Below, one piece after another: positions 28,419 to 38,972 of a stretch of DNA of 64,000 nucleotides. Both the position numbers and the translations under genes were made by a program. Origin of the DNA: Xanthobacter aminoxidans (GTDB lineage Bacteria; Pseudomonadota; Alphaproteobacteria; Rhizobiales; Xanthobacteraceae); NCBI RefSeq assembly GCF_023571765.1, contig NZ_JAMJXC010000019.1, forward strand, positions 38,878 to 102,877. The letters are read 5' to 3'. The notes beneath the pieces were generated by a model that had not been told where the DNA came from, did not search any database, and saw only the letters and a list, made by a program, of their open reading frames with translations. Every line of letters starts with the position of its first letter. Within the stretch, counting starts at the first letter, position 1.

Positions 28419-30023
28419 ATGAGGCACGATACCGAGACGTTTCGCGAGTTCCTGGGCCGGCTTCGCGATCAGGGCGAATTGATCGACTTGCATCAGCCGA
28501 TCGACATCCGCCACATCGCGACGCTCGTGGACCAGTCCGACAAGGCGTTGTTCTTCCATAACGTCATCGGCTACGACGTGCCCGTCGTCTCCGGCATCAT
28601 CCGCTCGCAGAAGCGGGCGATCATGTCGCTCGGCTGCACCGCCTATCCCGAAATCGAGATGAAGCTGAGGGCGGCCATCGACCGGCCGGTGAACCCCAAC
28701 ATCGTCAACACCTCGCCCACGCAGGAAGTGGTGATGGAGGGCGATGCGGTCGATCTCTACAAGCTGCCCATCCCCATGAGCTCCATCTATGACGGCGGCC
28801 CGATGATCACCGCTGGCGTGGTGATTGCGCGTGATCCGGAATTCGGGCTCAACGCGGGCATCTATCGCTTCATCGTCAAGGAAAAGAACCTCACCGGCAT
28901 CGACATCGTCACGCCCAACAACATGCGCCTGTTCGCGCAGCGGGCGTATGAGGCGGGCCGGCCGTGCCCCATCTCCATCTCCATCGGCACCCACCCCTAC
29001 GAGATCATGGGCTCGGGCTTCCGCGCGCCCCTCGGCGTGGACGAGATGGCCATTTCCGGTGGCCTGCGCGGCGGCCCGGTGGACCTTGCCCCCTGCCGCA
29101 CCATCGACGTGCCCTACATCGCCGACGCCGAGATCGTGCTGGAGGCGGAGATCCTGCCCCATGGCTGGATCTATCCGGAAGGCCGCTTCGGCGAGTTCAC
29201 CCGGCTCATGGGCGGGCTGCACTGGAACCCCATCGTGCGCATCAAGTCGGTCTCCATGCGCAAGGATGCGGTCTATTACGCGCTCCACATGCCGTGGGAG
29301 AACACCTGGCTCGCCGCGCCCACCCGCTACGCCCTCATCCGGCAGGCGCTGAAGACGGCCGGCGTGCAGGTGAAGGACATCAACGTCACCCTCGGCGGCT
29401 GCGCCTTCTGGCACGCCGTCATCTCCATCAAGAAGCAGCCGGGGGAGGGCAAGAACGCCTTGCTCGCCGCCCTTTCGGTGATGGACCTGAAGCATGTGGT
29501 GGTGGTGGACGACGACATCGACGTCTTCAATCCCATGGACGTGGAATGGGCCATCGCCACCCGCGTGCAGGGTGACAAGGACATCATGATCGTCACCGGC
29601 GCGCGCGGAAAGCCGCTGGACCCGAGCCTGCCGCCGACGCCGCCCGGCGTGGTGCCCACCACCGCCAAGGTCGGCATCGATGCCACCATCTCCGAGGGCA
29701 TCCCGAAGGAGCGCTACGAGCGCATCGCCTATGCCTATGCCGATACGGCCAAGATCGGCGATTACGTGTCCGGCAAGGCGGATGAGCCCGGTGCGGTGGC
29801 GGGCGAGGAAGATGTCGCCGATCTGGCCGAGAAGATCGCGCAGATGATCGGCGAGGCACCGCGCTATTACACGGATATCGCGGAAGCGTTCAGCGACTAC
29901 AACTTCGCCGTCATCGCCCGCGCCCTCGGCCATCTGCACGCCACCGAACGCCTGTGGCAGGACGCGAAGGGCGCCATGTGCCTGCGCGGCTCGCGCTTTG
30001 CCGCCAAGCCGCCGGGCGCGTGA
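28419..30023 (+). CDS. UbiD-family prenylated-FMN decarboxylase
   Basis: 534 residues. UbiD enzymes reversibly remove CO2 from aromatic or alpha,beta-unsaturated acids, using prenyl-FMN made by UbiX. Conserved parts: the central cofactor region CPISISIGTHPYEIMGSG (about 186-203), the catalytic region with AEIVLEAEILP and PEGRFGEF (about 240-265), and the C-terminal GGCAFWHAVISIKKQ and VVVVDDDIDVFNPMDVEWAI. It is about 40 residues longer than E. coli UbiD. The extra sequence lies after the core (the last about 70 residues, including EDVADLAEKIAQMIGEAP). A housekeeping ubiquinone role is unlikely given the adjacent importer and regulator. Confidence 0.92.
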   Translation: MRHDTETFREFLGRLRDQGELIDLHQPIDIRHIATLVDQSDKALFFHNVIGYDVPVVSGIIRSQKRAIMSLGCTAYPEIEMKLRAAIDRPVNPNIVNTSPTQEVVMEGDAVDLYKLPIPMSSIYDGGPMITAGVVIARDPEFGLNAGIYRFIVKEKNLTGIDIVTPNNMRLFAQRAYEAGRPCPISISIGTHPYEIMGSGFRAPLGVDEMAISGGLRGGPVDLAPCRTIDVPYIADAEIVLEAEILPHGWIYPEGRFGEFTRLMGGLHWNPIVRIKSVSMRKDAVYYALHMPWENTWLAAPTRYALIRQALKTAGVQVKDINVTLGGCAFWHAVISIKKQPGEGKNALLAALSVMDLKHVVVVDDDIDVFNPMDVEWAIATRVQGDKDIMIVTGARGKPLDPSLPPTPPGVVPTTAKVGIDATISEGIPKERYERIAYAYADTAKIGDYVSGKADEPGAVAGEEDVADLAEKIAQMIGEAPRYYTDIAEAFSDYNFAVIARALGHLHATERLWQDAKGAMCLRGSRFAAKPPGA

Positions 30024-30037
30024 GCCGGGCGGCCGAG

Positions 30038-30081
30038 ACGATGGGCGTGGTGGCTGCGGGGACATCACGCCCATCGTTTTC
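30038..30081 (+). terminator. Rho-independent terminator after ubiD-like gene
   Basis: A perfect 12-bp stem (ACGATGGGCGTG at 30038-30049 with its complement at 30066-30077), a 16-nt loop, then TTTTC. It starts 14 bp after the decarboxylase stop. Transcription of the importer downstream may therefore be lower than, or independent of, the decarboxylase. Confidence 0.8.
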
Positions 30082-30116
30082 AAATCGGAAAAGACCAGCT
30101 TTCCGGCAAGTCTGGC

Positions 30117-30156
30117 CCGAAGAACGTCCGGTCCGAAGAACGTCCGGCCCGAAGAA
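30117..30156. repeat. Tandem 16-bp repeat before the ABC importer genes
   Basis: The 15-base unit CCGAAGAACGTCCGG occurs at 30117-30131 and 30133-30147, and the first 8 bases recur at 30149-30156, an exact 16-bp period. A short inverted repeat (CGGAAA / TTTCCG, 30086-30105) lies just before it. It lies about 80-120 bp before the start of the binding-protein gene. Confidence 0.75.
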
Positions 30157-30237
30157 AAAACATCGCCCGGAAAAGAGAAGCGGGGAGAGCGTTTGAGGTT
30201 GGTGAAGCATTCTTCCACTCTTCCAGAGGGTGAACAC

Positions 30238-31209
30238 ATGCGTCGCAGGTTCCAGTCTCTTCTTTTCGCAGCGGCGCTTCTGCCGCTGGCCGGCCTGTCG
30301 TCCATGGCCGCCTCCGCCGAGACGCTGCTCAAGATCGGCGTCGCCCAGCTCTCGGCCGGCGGCCTGCCGGTCCTCGTGGCGGACCAGAAGGGCTTCTTCG
30401 CCGAAGAGGGCCTCAAATATGAGCGCCTCGACTTCAAGGGCGGCGGGCCGGTGGCGCAGGCCCTCGCCTCCGGCAGCATCGATCTGTGCATCTGCGCCGC
30501 CGACCATGCGGTCCATCTCCAGGATCGCGGGCTCGGCGGAAAGGTGCTGGTGGCGCTGGCCGAGCAGCACAGCTACGCGCTGATCGGCAAGGCGGATTCC
30601 ACCGCCAGGAGCATCGCCGACCTCAAGGGCGAGAAGATCGGCATCACCACGGCCGGCAGCCTCACCGACACCACGGTGCGCTATGCCATCCGCAAGGCGG
30701 GCCTCGACCCGGACAAGGACTTCGTGCTGCTCTCGGTGGGCCGGGCGGGCGCGCAGAAGGCGGCGCTGCAGGCCGGCGCCATCGCCGGCGGCATGTTCTC
30801 GACGCCGGACATCCAGATCGTCATGGCCGAGAAGGGCGCCTACCGGATCATCGAGGATTTCCGCAAGCTGCCCTATCCGGCGCAGGATCTCATCGCCACC
30901 GATACTTGGCTGAAGGCCCACCCCGAAGACGCGCGCAAGGTGGCGCGGGCGGTGGTGAAGGCGCTGCGCCTCATCCAACAGGACAAGACGGTGCTCTATC
31001 CCGCCATCAAGTCCCTGTTCCCCGAGATGAAGGACGACGCCATGGTCGCCCAGCTCGCCGATGACCTGGCCGCCGGCTATCTCTCCAAGGACGGCGTCAT
31101 GTCGCCGGAGAGCTTCAACTTTCTCATGGCCATGATGACGATCGCCGAGCCGAAGCTGAAGCCGATGCCCTACGCCGACATCGTGGCCCTCTCCTATCTG
31201 CCCAAATGA
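30238..31209 (+). CDS. ABC transporter substrate-binding protein, NitT/TauT type
   Basis: 323 residues with a signal peptide (hydrophobic LLFAAALLPLAGL, cleavage after ASA at about 27). The mature part begins ETLLKIGVAQLSAGGLPVLV and continues in the NMT1/THI5-like fold, with DLKGEKIGITTAGSLTD near residue 125. It should bind the acid that feeds the UbiD enzyme. AGAGGG lies 7 nt before the ATG at 30238; a longer open frame upstream lies over the terminator and repeats. It is distinct from the binding protein at 23744-24721. Confidence 0.88.
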   Translation: MRRRFQSLLFAAALLPLAGLSSMAASAETLLKIGVAQLSAGGLPVLVADQKGFFAEEGLKYERLDFKGGGPVAQALASGSIDLCICAADHAVHLQDRGLGGKVLVALAEQHSYALIGKADSTARSIADLKGEKIGITTAGSLTDTTVRYAIRKAGLDPDKDFVLLSVGRAGAQKAALQAGAIAGGMFSTPDIQIVMAEKGAYRIIEDFRKLPYPAQDLIATDTWLKAHPEDARKVARAVVKALRLIQQDKTVLYPAIKSLFPEMKDDAMVAQLADDLAAGYLSKDGVMSPESFNFLMAMMTIAEPKLKPMPYADIVALSYLPK

Positions 31210-31217
31210 GGCGCCGC

Positions 31218-32027
31218 ATGAGCGACAGCATCACCACGCGCGGGCCGGCCTTCGCCCGGCCGGGACGGCGGAGCTTCTCCTTCGGGATCGGCGCGACGGG
31301 GCTGCGGCAGATCGGCCTCATCGCCGTCCTGCTCGGCCTGTGGGAGCTCGCCTCCCACACCCTCTTCAACCCGTTCTGGAGCAGCCGGCCGAGCCTGATC
31401 GCGGCGCGGCTGTGGGAGCTCGCCCTTAACGGCGAATTGTGGCTGCACACCAGCACCACGCTGCAGGAGGCGGGCGCCGGGCTCGTGCTCGCGGCGGTGA
31501 TCGGCATCCCGCTCGGCATCGTGCTGGCCCGCGCGCCGGAAGTCGCCCGCACCCTCGATCCGGTCATCATGGGGCTCTACGGCCTGCCGCGCGTGGCGCT
31601 GGCGCCCCTTTTCATCCTGTGGTTCGGCATCGGCCTGTTTTCCAAGATCATGATGGCCTTCACCATGGTGGTGTTCATCTTCCTGATGAACGTCATGGAG
31701 GGCATCCGCACCATCGATCCCGACCATCTGGACCTCATGCGCTCCATGCGCGCCGGGCGCTTCTATCTGGTGCGCCGGGTGCTGCTGCCGGCGGTGACGC
31801 CGTGGATCCTCGCCTCGTTCCGCATCGGCATCGGCCTCGCCCTCATCGGCGCGGTGGTGGGCGAGCTGATCGGCGCCAATCGCGGCCTCGGCTGGTACGT
31901 GGAAAGCCGGGGTGGCCAGCTCGACACAACCGGCGTGTTCACCGGCCTCATCGTGCTGATGGTGCTGGCCATGCTGGCCAACCAGCTTGTCGGCTTCGTC
32001 GAGCGGAGGATGATCACATGGCGCTGA
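31218..32027 (+). CDS. ABC transporter permease, NitT/TauT type
   Basis: 269 residues with about six membrane segments, for example LIAVLLGLWELASHTLF and LVLAAVIGIPLGIVLA. The EAA-like loop is in DLMRSMRAGRFYLVRRVLLPAVTP. Start choice: an ATG at 31206 overlaps the previous stop (ATGA), while the one at 31218 has GAGG 6 nt upstream; I prefer the latter. Its end overlaps the ATPase gene by 10 bp, so the three importer genes are coupled. Confidence 0.87.
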   Translation: MSDSITTRGPAFARPGRRSFSFGIGATGLRQIGLIAVLLGLWELASHTLFNPFWSSRPSLIAARLWELALNGELWLHTSTTLQEAGAGLVLAAVIGIPLGIVLARAPEVARTLDPVIMGLYGLPRVALAPLFILWFGIGLFSKIMMAFTMVVFIFLMNVMEGIRTIDPDHLDLMRSMRAGRFYLVRRVLLPAVTPWILASFRIGIGLALIGAVVGELIGANRGLGWYVESRGGQLDTTGVFTGLIVLMVLAMLANQLVGFVERRMITWR

Positions 32028-32836
32028 ATGACTTGGCGCTGACCGATATGGCGCTGACCGCCGAAACGCCCCGGCCCCGCGCCGCGCTGAAAGACCTCTC
32101 CATCTCCTTCCCCCGGCCGGACCTGCCGCCGCTGGAGGTGGTCTCGGGCATCTCGCTGGATGTGGCGGAGGGTGAATTCGTCGCCGTGGTGGGGCCGTCG
32201 GGCTCGGGCAAGTCCACCATCCTGCGCGCCATCAGCGGGCTGCTGAAGCCCTCCGGCGGGCGGGTCGAGGTGGATGGGGTGGCGGTCACGTCGCCGCCGC
32301 CCAAGGTGGGCTTCATGTTCCAGAAGGACGCGCTGCTGCCGTGGCGGACGGTGGCCGAGAACATCCGCGTCGGCGCCGAGCTGGGCGGCACGCCCTCCGG
32401 CGAGCAGGCGGCGCAGGTGGCGAGGCTCATCAAGCTGCTGCGCCTCGACGGCTTCGAGAATGCGTGGCCGAAGCAGCTTTCGGGCGGCATGCGCCAGCGC
32501 GTGTCGCTGGGGCGCCTCCTGGCCTATCGCCCCTCCCTCATGCTGATGGACGAACCCTTTGGCGCGCTCGACTACCAGACCAAGATCGCCATGGGCCTCG
32601 AACTCTTGAGGGTGTGGGAGGCGGAGCGCCGCTCCATCATCTTCGTCACCCACGACATCGAGGAGGCGGTGGCGCTGGCCGATCGCGTGGTGGTGTTCAG
32701 CGCGCGCCCGGCCCGCATCCTTGCCGAATACAAGGTCCACCTGCCCCGGCCCCGGCACATGCGCGCCATGCGCAGCGACCCGGCCTTCACGGAACTGACC
32801 GAGGCGATCTGGTCGGATCTGGCGCTGCCGGATTGA
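32018..32836 (+). CDS. ABC transporter ATP-binding protein, NitT/TauT type
   Basis: 272 residues. Walker A is GPSGSGKST (about residue 64), the Q loop is MFQKDALLPWRT, the signature is QLSGGMRQRVSLGR and Walker B is LMLMDEPFGALD, with the H loop in THDIEEAVALADR. The start is supported by GGAGGA about 7 nt upstream. It ends 4 bp before ubiX, which places cofactor synthesis and substrate import in one transcript. Confidence 0.92.
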   Translation: MALNDLALTDMALTAETPRPRAALKDLSISFPRPDLPPLEVVSGISLDVAEGEFVAVVGPSGSGKSTILRAISGLLKPSGGRVEVDGVAVTSPPPKVGFMFQKDALLPWRTVAENIRVGAELGGTPSGEQAAQVARLIKLLRLDGFENAWPKQLSGGMRQRVSLGRLLAYRPSLMLMDEPFGALDYQTKIAMGLELLRVWEAERRSIIFVTHDIEEAVALADRVVVFSARPARILAEYKVHLPRPRHMRAMRSDPAFTELTEAIWSDLALPD

Positions 32837-32840
32837 TGAC

Positions 32841-33413
32841 ATGAAACGTCTCGTGGTGGCCATCACCGGCGCGTCGGGCGCCATCTACGGCATTCGCGCG
32901 CTCCAGCTGCTGCGGGAGCGGGGCGGGGTCGAGACCCATCTCGTGCTCTCCGCCTCCGGGGCGCGCACCATCATCGCCGAAACCGACTTCACGCCGGATG
33001 CGGTGCGGGCCCTCGCCCACCACGTCCACAATCCGAAGGACATCGGGGCCTCTGTCTCCTCCGGCTCTTTCGTGACGGAGGGGATGCTGGTCGCGCCCTG
33101 CTCCATCAAGACGCTGAGCGGCATCGCCCATTGCTACAATGACGAGCTGGTGGTGCGGGCCGCCGACGTGTGCCTGAAGGAGCGGCGCCGTGTGGTGCTG
33201 CTGCTGCGGGAAACCCCGCTCCACGCCGGCCATGTGGAGCTGATGGCGCAGGCCACCCGCAACGGCGCCATCCTCATGCCCCCCGTGCCGGCCTTCTACC
33301 ACCGGCCGACCTCCATCCTCGACATCGTGGACCAGACCATCGCCCGCGCCCTCGATCTGTTCGGCCTCGATTTGCCGACGACGAAGCGCTGGAACGGGAA
33401 GGGCGTGGATTGA
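32841..33413 (+). CDS. ubiX: UbiX/Pad1-type flavin prenyltransferase
   Basis: 190 residues, the usual length. It joins a dimethylallyl group to FMN to make the prenyl-FMN cofactor of UbiD enzymes. Family motifs are VAITGASGAIYG at the N-terminus, then the flavin and prenyl-phosphate region with APCSIKTLSGIAHCYNDEL and VVLLLRETPLHAGHVELM. It sits 4 bp after the ATPase gene and probably serves the UbiD enzyme upstream. It may be a second copy beyond the one used for ubiquinone synthesis. Confidence 0.93.
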   Translation: MKRLVVAITGASGAIYGIRALQLLRERGGVETHLVLSASGARTIIAETDFTPDAVRALAHHVHNPKDIGASVSSGSFVTEGMLVAPCSIKTLSGIAHCYNDELVVRAADVCLKERRRVVLLLRETPLHAGHVELMAQATRNGAILMPPVPAFYHRPTSILDIVDQTIARALDLFGLDLPTTKRWNGKGVD

Positions 33414-33423
33414 GCGGGGGCGC

Positions 33424-34313
33424 TTAGCCGAGCGCCGCCACCGCCTCCACATTTCGCCGGTGCACCGCCTCATAAGGCTCGAAGTATGAGATCGCGCCCG
33501 TGGCAAAGGCCTCCGCCGCGAACGTGCGCAGGTCGAGCCCCGCCAGCGCCGGCTCGGCCTTCACCCGCAGCAGCTTCTCCACATAGAGCCGCGTCGCGTC
33601 GATGAGCGCAGGCCCGTAGCCGCCGGCGGCGATCACGTCCGGGTCGCCGTGGCAGGGCAGGATGCGGGTGGCGCCCAGCGCCGCGAGGCGCTCAAGGCCA
33701 ATCAGGTGCGCGGCGAGGCGGTCGGGCTCGTCCACATAGGTGACGGGGTCTTCCAGCGTGTCGCCGGCGAGGAGGATGCCGCCGGGCAGCAGCGCGACGG
33801 TGCCGTCGCGGCTGTGGATGTCCACATGGACCAGCTCGACGGGCAGGCTGCCGACCATCAGCGACAGCCGGTCCTCGAACAGAAGGTTGGGCAGGATGAG
33901 CGGATTGATGGGCGGGTCCGCCGCCTCCAGCCGGGTGCGGTTGGCGCGCAGCAGCGCGTCGGTCTCGCCATTGGCGATGATCTCGCAATCGGCGAACACT
34001 TCGTTGCCGGCCACATGGTCGTCGTGCCAGTGGCTCAGCACCACGCGGATGCGCCGCGCGCCCCGCTCCTCCAGCGTCGCGCGGATGAGGTGGGCGTGGG
34101 CGAGGGTGATGTGGGTGTCGTAGACGAGGGCGTCGTCGCTATCGAGCACCGCATAGGAGGCGATGCCGAGGGCGAAGGCTCCATCATCCAGCCAGTTCTC
34201 CTGCGACCCATGCAACCGCACGCCGGGGATGCGCCCGTCATAGAAGGCGAGCACGCCGGGCGCGGGCTCCAGCACCCTGAGGGTGGAGCCCGACGCGATG
34301 GCGTCAGTCTCGT

Positions 34314-34317
<4 letters not shown>
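33424..34317 (-). CDS. MBL-fold metallo-hydrolase
   Basis: 297 residues. The metal-binding HxHxDH motif is H96-W-H98-D-D100-H101, in [14 protein letters not shown]. Later metal ligands are expected at H167 in HVDIHSRDG or nearby and at Asp in [10 protein letters not shown], then HGDPDVI near 220. The fold is lactamase-like or glyoxalase II-like; the substrate is unknown. Its GTG start overlaps the stop of mutB (GTGA, 34314-34317), so it is co-translated with the mutase large subunit. It converges on ubiX with a 10-bp gap. Confidence 0.85.
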
Positions 34318-36479
<2,162 letters not shown>

Positions 36480-36485
36480 CCTAGC

Positions 36486-36869
36486 TCAAATGGACTCGGG
36501 TCGCGACGGCGCAGGCCTGAGCGGCGACCGGGTCCGGGATTTCATCTCGTCCAGAATGTCCTGCATCTCGCACAGCGCCAGATGCAGCCGGATGCGCGGC
36601 AGGCGCGACACCACATCTGCAAGCGAGGTGTTGGCGGCGAAGGCGGAGAGCAGGATCTCCAGCTCCTCCGCGCTGCTGCCGCGCACCATGGCCCAGAACA
36701 GATAGGCGCGCGGGTGACGCACCGGCCCGCGCCAGCGCGGCGAGGTGCGGATCGTTCCGCGGTCGTCCTGCATCTGATCCACATCGGCCCAGATGGCGTC
36801 GCACCTTTGCGCCAGCTCCGCATCGGTGAGCCGGGCCAGATCGAACCTGAGATTCAAGGCCAGTGTCAT
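36486..36869 (-). CDS. Hypothetical protein between the mutase subunits
   Basis: 127 residues with no domain I can name. It is mostly helical and charged, for example LTDAELAQRCDAIWADVDQM and ELEILLSAFAANTSLADVVSRL, with no signal peptide or membrane segment. It ends 6 bp before mutB and starts 36 bp after mutA, with AGGG 6-9 nt before its ATG. The conserved-looking spacing suggests a real gene in the operon, perhaps a partner or assembly factor of the mutase, but this is inference only. An overlapping frame (142 residues) on the same strand looks less protein-like. Confidence 0.6.
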   Translation of the reverse strand: MTLALNLRFDLARLTDAELAQRCDAIWADVDQMQDDRGTIRTSPRWRGPVRHPRAYLFWAMVRGSSAEELEILLSAFAANTSLADVVSRLPRIRLHLALCEMQDILDEMKSRTRSPLRPAPSRPESI

Positions 36870-36905
36870 TGCGTCCCTGCCCTGAGGGGATGAATGCCAG
36901 TGGAG

Positions 36906-38747
36906 TCATTCTAGGCCGGCCGCAACCTGTGCGCGAGTCAGCGTTTCCAGCGCGTCGCAGCCGGCGAAGATGAAGTCGGTGACGCCCGCGGGAGCAAGCG
37001 TCGCCTGAAGCTCGGCTGCGGGCTTGCCGGCGAGCCAGACGGCGGTGGCGCCGGCCGCCTTCAGCGCCTCGGCCGCCGCCACGCCCTCGGCGCCGTAGAC
37101 CTCATCGGAGGAGACGAGACAGGCAAAGGGCGTGCCCGACGCCTTGAAGGCGGCGACCAGCGCGTCGCGGTCGGCGAAGCCGTCCGGCACCGGGGCGGCA
37201 ATGCCGCCGGCCTCGAAGAAGTTCTTGGCGAAGGTGGCGCGGGCGGTGAAGGCGGCCACCGGGCCGAGCGCGGCGAGGAACACCACGGGGGCCTTGGGCG
37301 CGGCCTCGGCGGTGTCGCGCAGGGCCTCGAAGGCCTCGGCGATGCGGGTGGGGGCAAGCGCGCCGTCCGCCACAGGGGTGGCGGGCGGCAGCGGCGCCAG
37401 CACCTCCGGCACCTCCTGCACCAGAATGGGGAATTCCGAGGTGCCGGTGATGGGGGCCTTGCGGGTGGCGACGTCGGCGTCGCGCTTGGCCTTCACCTCG
37501 GCGATCTCGGCCTTGAACCAGCGGTCCTCCAGCACGTCGGCCATGCCGCCGCGCTTCTCGATGGTGCGGAACAGGTCCCACGCCTTGGCGGCGAGGCCGT
37601 CCGTGTGCGCCTCCATGGTGCCGGCGCCGGCGGCGGGATCGGCGACGCGGTGGACGTTGCTCTCCTCCAGCAGCATCACCTGCGTGTTGCGGGCGAGGCG
37701 GCGGGCGAAGGCATCCGGAAGGCCCAGCGCCTGGGTGAAGGGCAGCACCGTCACGCTGTCCGCCCCGCCGACGCCGGCGGCGAAGGCGGCGACCGTGTTG
37801 CGCAGCAGGTTCACGTAAGGATCGCGGCGGGTGAGGGAGCGCCATGCGGTGGTGCCGTGCAGCTTCAGCGGCTTCTCCGGCAGGCCGCATTCGCGCAGCA
37901 CGGCGGCCCAGAGCAGGCGGAGCGCGCGGAACTTGGCGATGGTGGCCGTCTGGTTCACGTCCGCGACGAGGGCGGCCTCGATGCGGCCGGCGGCCTCCTC
38001 CAGCGCGATGCCCGCTTCGGCGTAGGCCTTGAGGTAGGCGACCATGGTGGCCAGCACCGCCGCCAGCTCCTGCGCATCCGAGGCGCCGGCCGCATGATAG
38101 ACGCCGCCGTCCGCTCGGGCGAAGGGGCCGGCGAAGCCGCGCGCGCCGAGGATGGCCGAGGTCTCAGCGAAGCGCTTGGCCAGCAGCGGCCACGCCATGG
38201 GCAGGGTGCCGTGGGCGGCGAAATCGCTTAAGGGGTCGAGGCCGAAGGAGACGGAGACGCCCTCCGGCTTGAAGCCGCGCGCCTCCACGAGATCGGCGAA
38301 GGCGAGCGCATCCTCGCGGCCCTGGAAGGCGCCGCTCTCGATGCGCACGTCGATGAGGTCGAGCAGCACGTCCTTCAGCACGACGGCGAGGTCCGTGCCC
38401 TCCGGCAGGCCGAAGCCGTGGGCGGAGGGGGACGCGGAGAAAACGAGGGACAGGCCCGAGGCGCCGCCATCGAGGTCTTCCAGCGCCTGCGCATTGGCCT
38501 CGGCCGCGTCGGTCTGGTCCACCCGCATGGAGATGACCCACGGCGCGCCGGCCGGCCGCCCGGCGACGATGGGCGCATCGGCCTTGCGCTCGGGCAGGGC
38601 GTCCAGCGCGAGGCCCTCATAGGTGCGCGTCACGAGGCGCTTGTCGTAGGGCGCGCCCTTCAGCACGCCTTCCACCAGCTTCAGCCAGTCCGCGCGGGTG
38701 ACGGGGGCGATGTCGGTTGCGAAGGGGAGGGCGGTGGCGTCGGTCAT
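36906..38747 (-). CDS. mutA: Methylmalonyl-CoA mutase, small subunit
   Basis: 613 residues, the usual length of MutA. It resembles the large subunit's barrel (ATIAKFRALRLLWAAVLRE, AFARRLARNTQVMLLEESN) with a C-terminal cobalamin-like domain that lacks the Asp-x-His-xx-Gly motif, so it is structural. I start at the ATG at 38747, with GAGGT 6 nt upstream; the open frame continues further into the repeat element. It is the first mutase gene on this transcript and is preceded by a family B repeat. Confidence 0.93.
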   Translation of the reverse strand: MTDATALPFATDIAPVTRADWLKLVEGVLKGAPYDKRLVTRTYEGLALDALPERKADAPIVAGRPAGAPWVISMRVDQTDAAEANAQALEDLDGGASGLSLVFSASPSAHGFGLPEGTDLAVVLKDVLLDLIDVRIESGAFQGREDALAFADLVEARGFKPEGVSVSFGLDPLSDFAAHGTLPMAWPLLAKRFAETSAILGARGFAGPFARADGGVYHAAGASDAQELAAVLATMVAYLKAYAEAGIALEEAAGRIEAALVADVNQTATIAKFRALRLLWAAVLRECGLPEKPLKLHGTTAWRSLTRRDPYVNLLRNTVAAFAAGVGGADSVTVLPFTQALGLPDAFARRLARNTQVMLLEESNVHRVADPAAGAGTMEAHTDGLAAKAWDLFRTIEKRGGMADVLEDRWFKAEIAEVKAKRDADVATRKAPITGTSEFPILVQEVPEVLAPLPPATPVADGALAPTRIAEAFEALRDTAEAAPKAPVVFLAALGPVAAFTARATFAKNFFEAGGIAAPVPDGFADRDALVAAFKASGTPFACLVSSDEVYGAEGVAAAEALKAAGATAVWLAGKPAAELQATLAPAGVTDFIFAGCDALETLTRAQVAAGLE

Positions 38748-38782
38748 GTCAGGACCTCGGAAGGGAAGGGGTCGGTCGCATC

Positions 38783-38955
38783 CCGGCCGACTGGAGCGGA
38801 GCAAAGCGGAGCGGAAGGAGAGCCGGGATCCAGCGCGAGACTTCCGCGCAGCGGACAATGCCCGGCACCGCTGGAGTGTGCCGCGCCTGCGGCGGCTTGT
38901 TGCGCTGGGCCCCGGATCGGCGCTCCACCTGCGGTGTCGCTTGTCCGGGGCGCGA
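38783..38955. repeat. Intergenic repeat, family B copy 1
   Basis: About 170 bp bounded by TCCCGGCC...GGATCCAGCGCGAG on one side and TTGCGCTGGGCCCCGGATCG...GTCCGGGG on the other, an imperfect inverted repeat. Copies with the same inner motif (CAGCGC and GCGCTGGGCCCC) are at 40309-40478 and 49502-49671. It separates mutA from the cyclopropane synthase-like gene. Confidence 0.7.
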
Positions 38956-38972
38956 GAGTGCAATCGCCCCCA

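Noticed and set aside
28419..30023. Specific assignment of the UbiD enzyme as phthaloyl-CoA or gallate decarboxylase
   Set aside because: The length and UbiX pairing would permit it, but no CoA-transferase, TRAP transporter or ring-processing genes are adjacent, and motifs do not fix the substrate.
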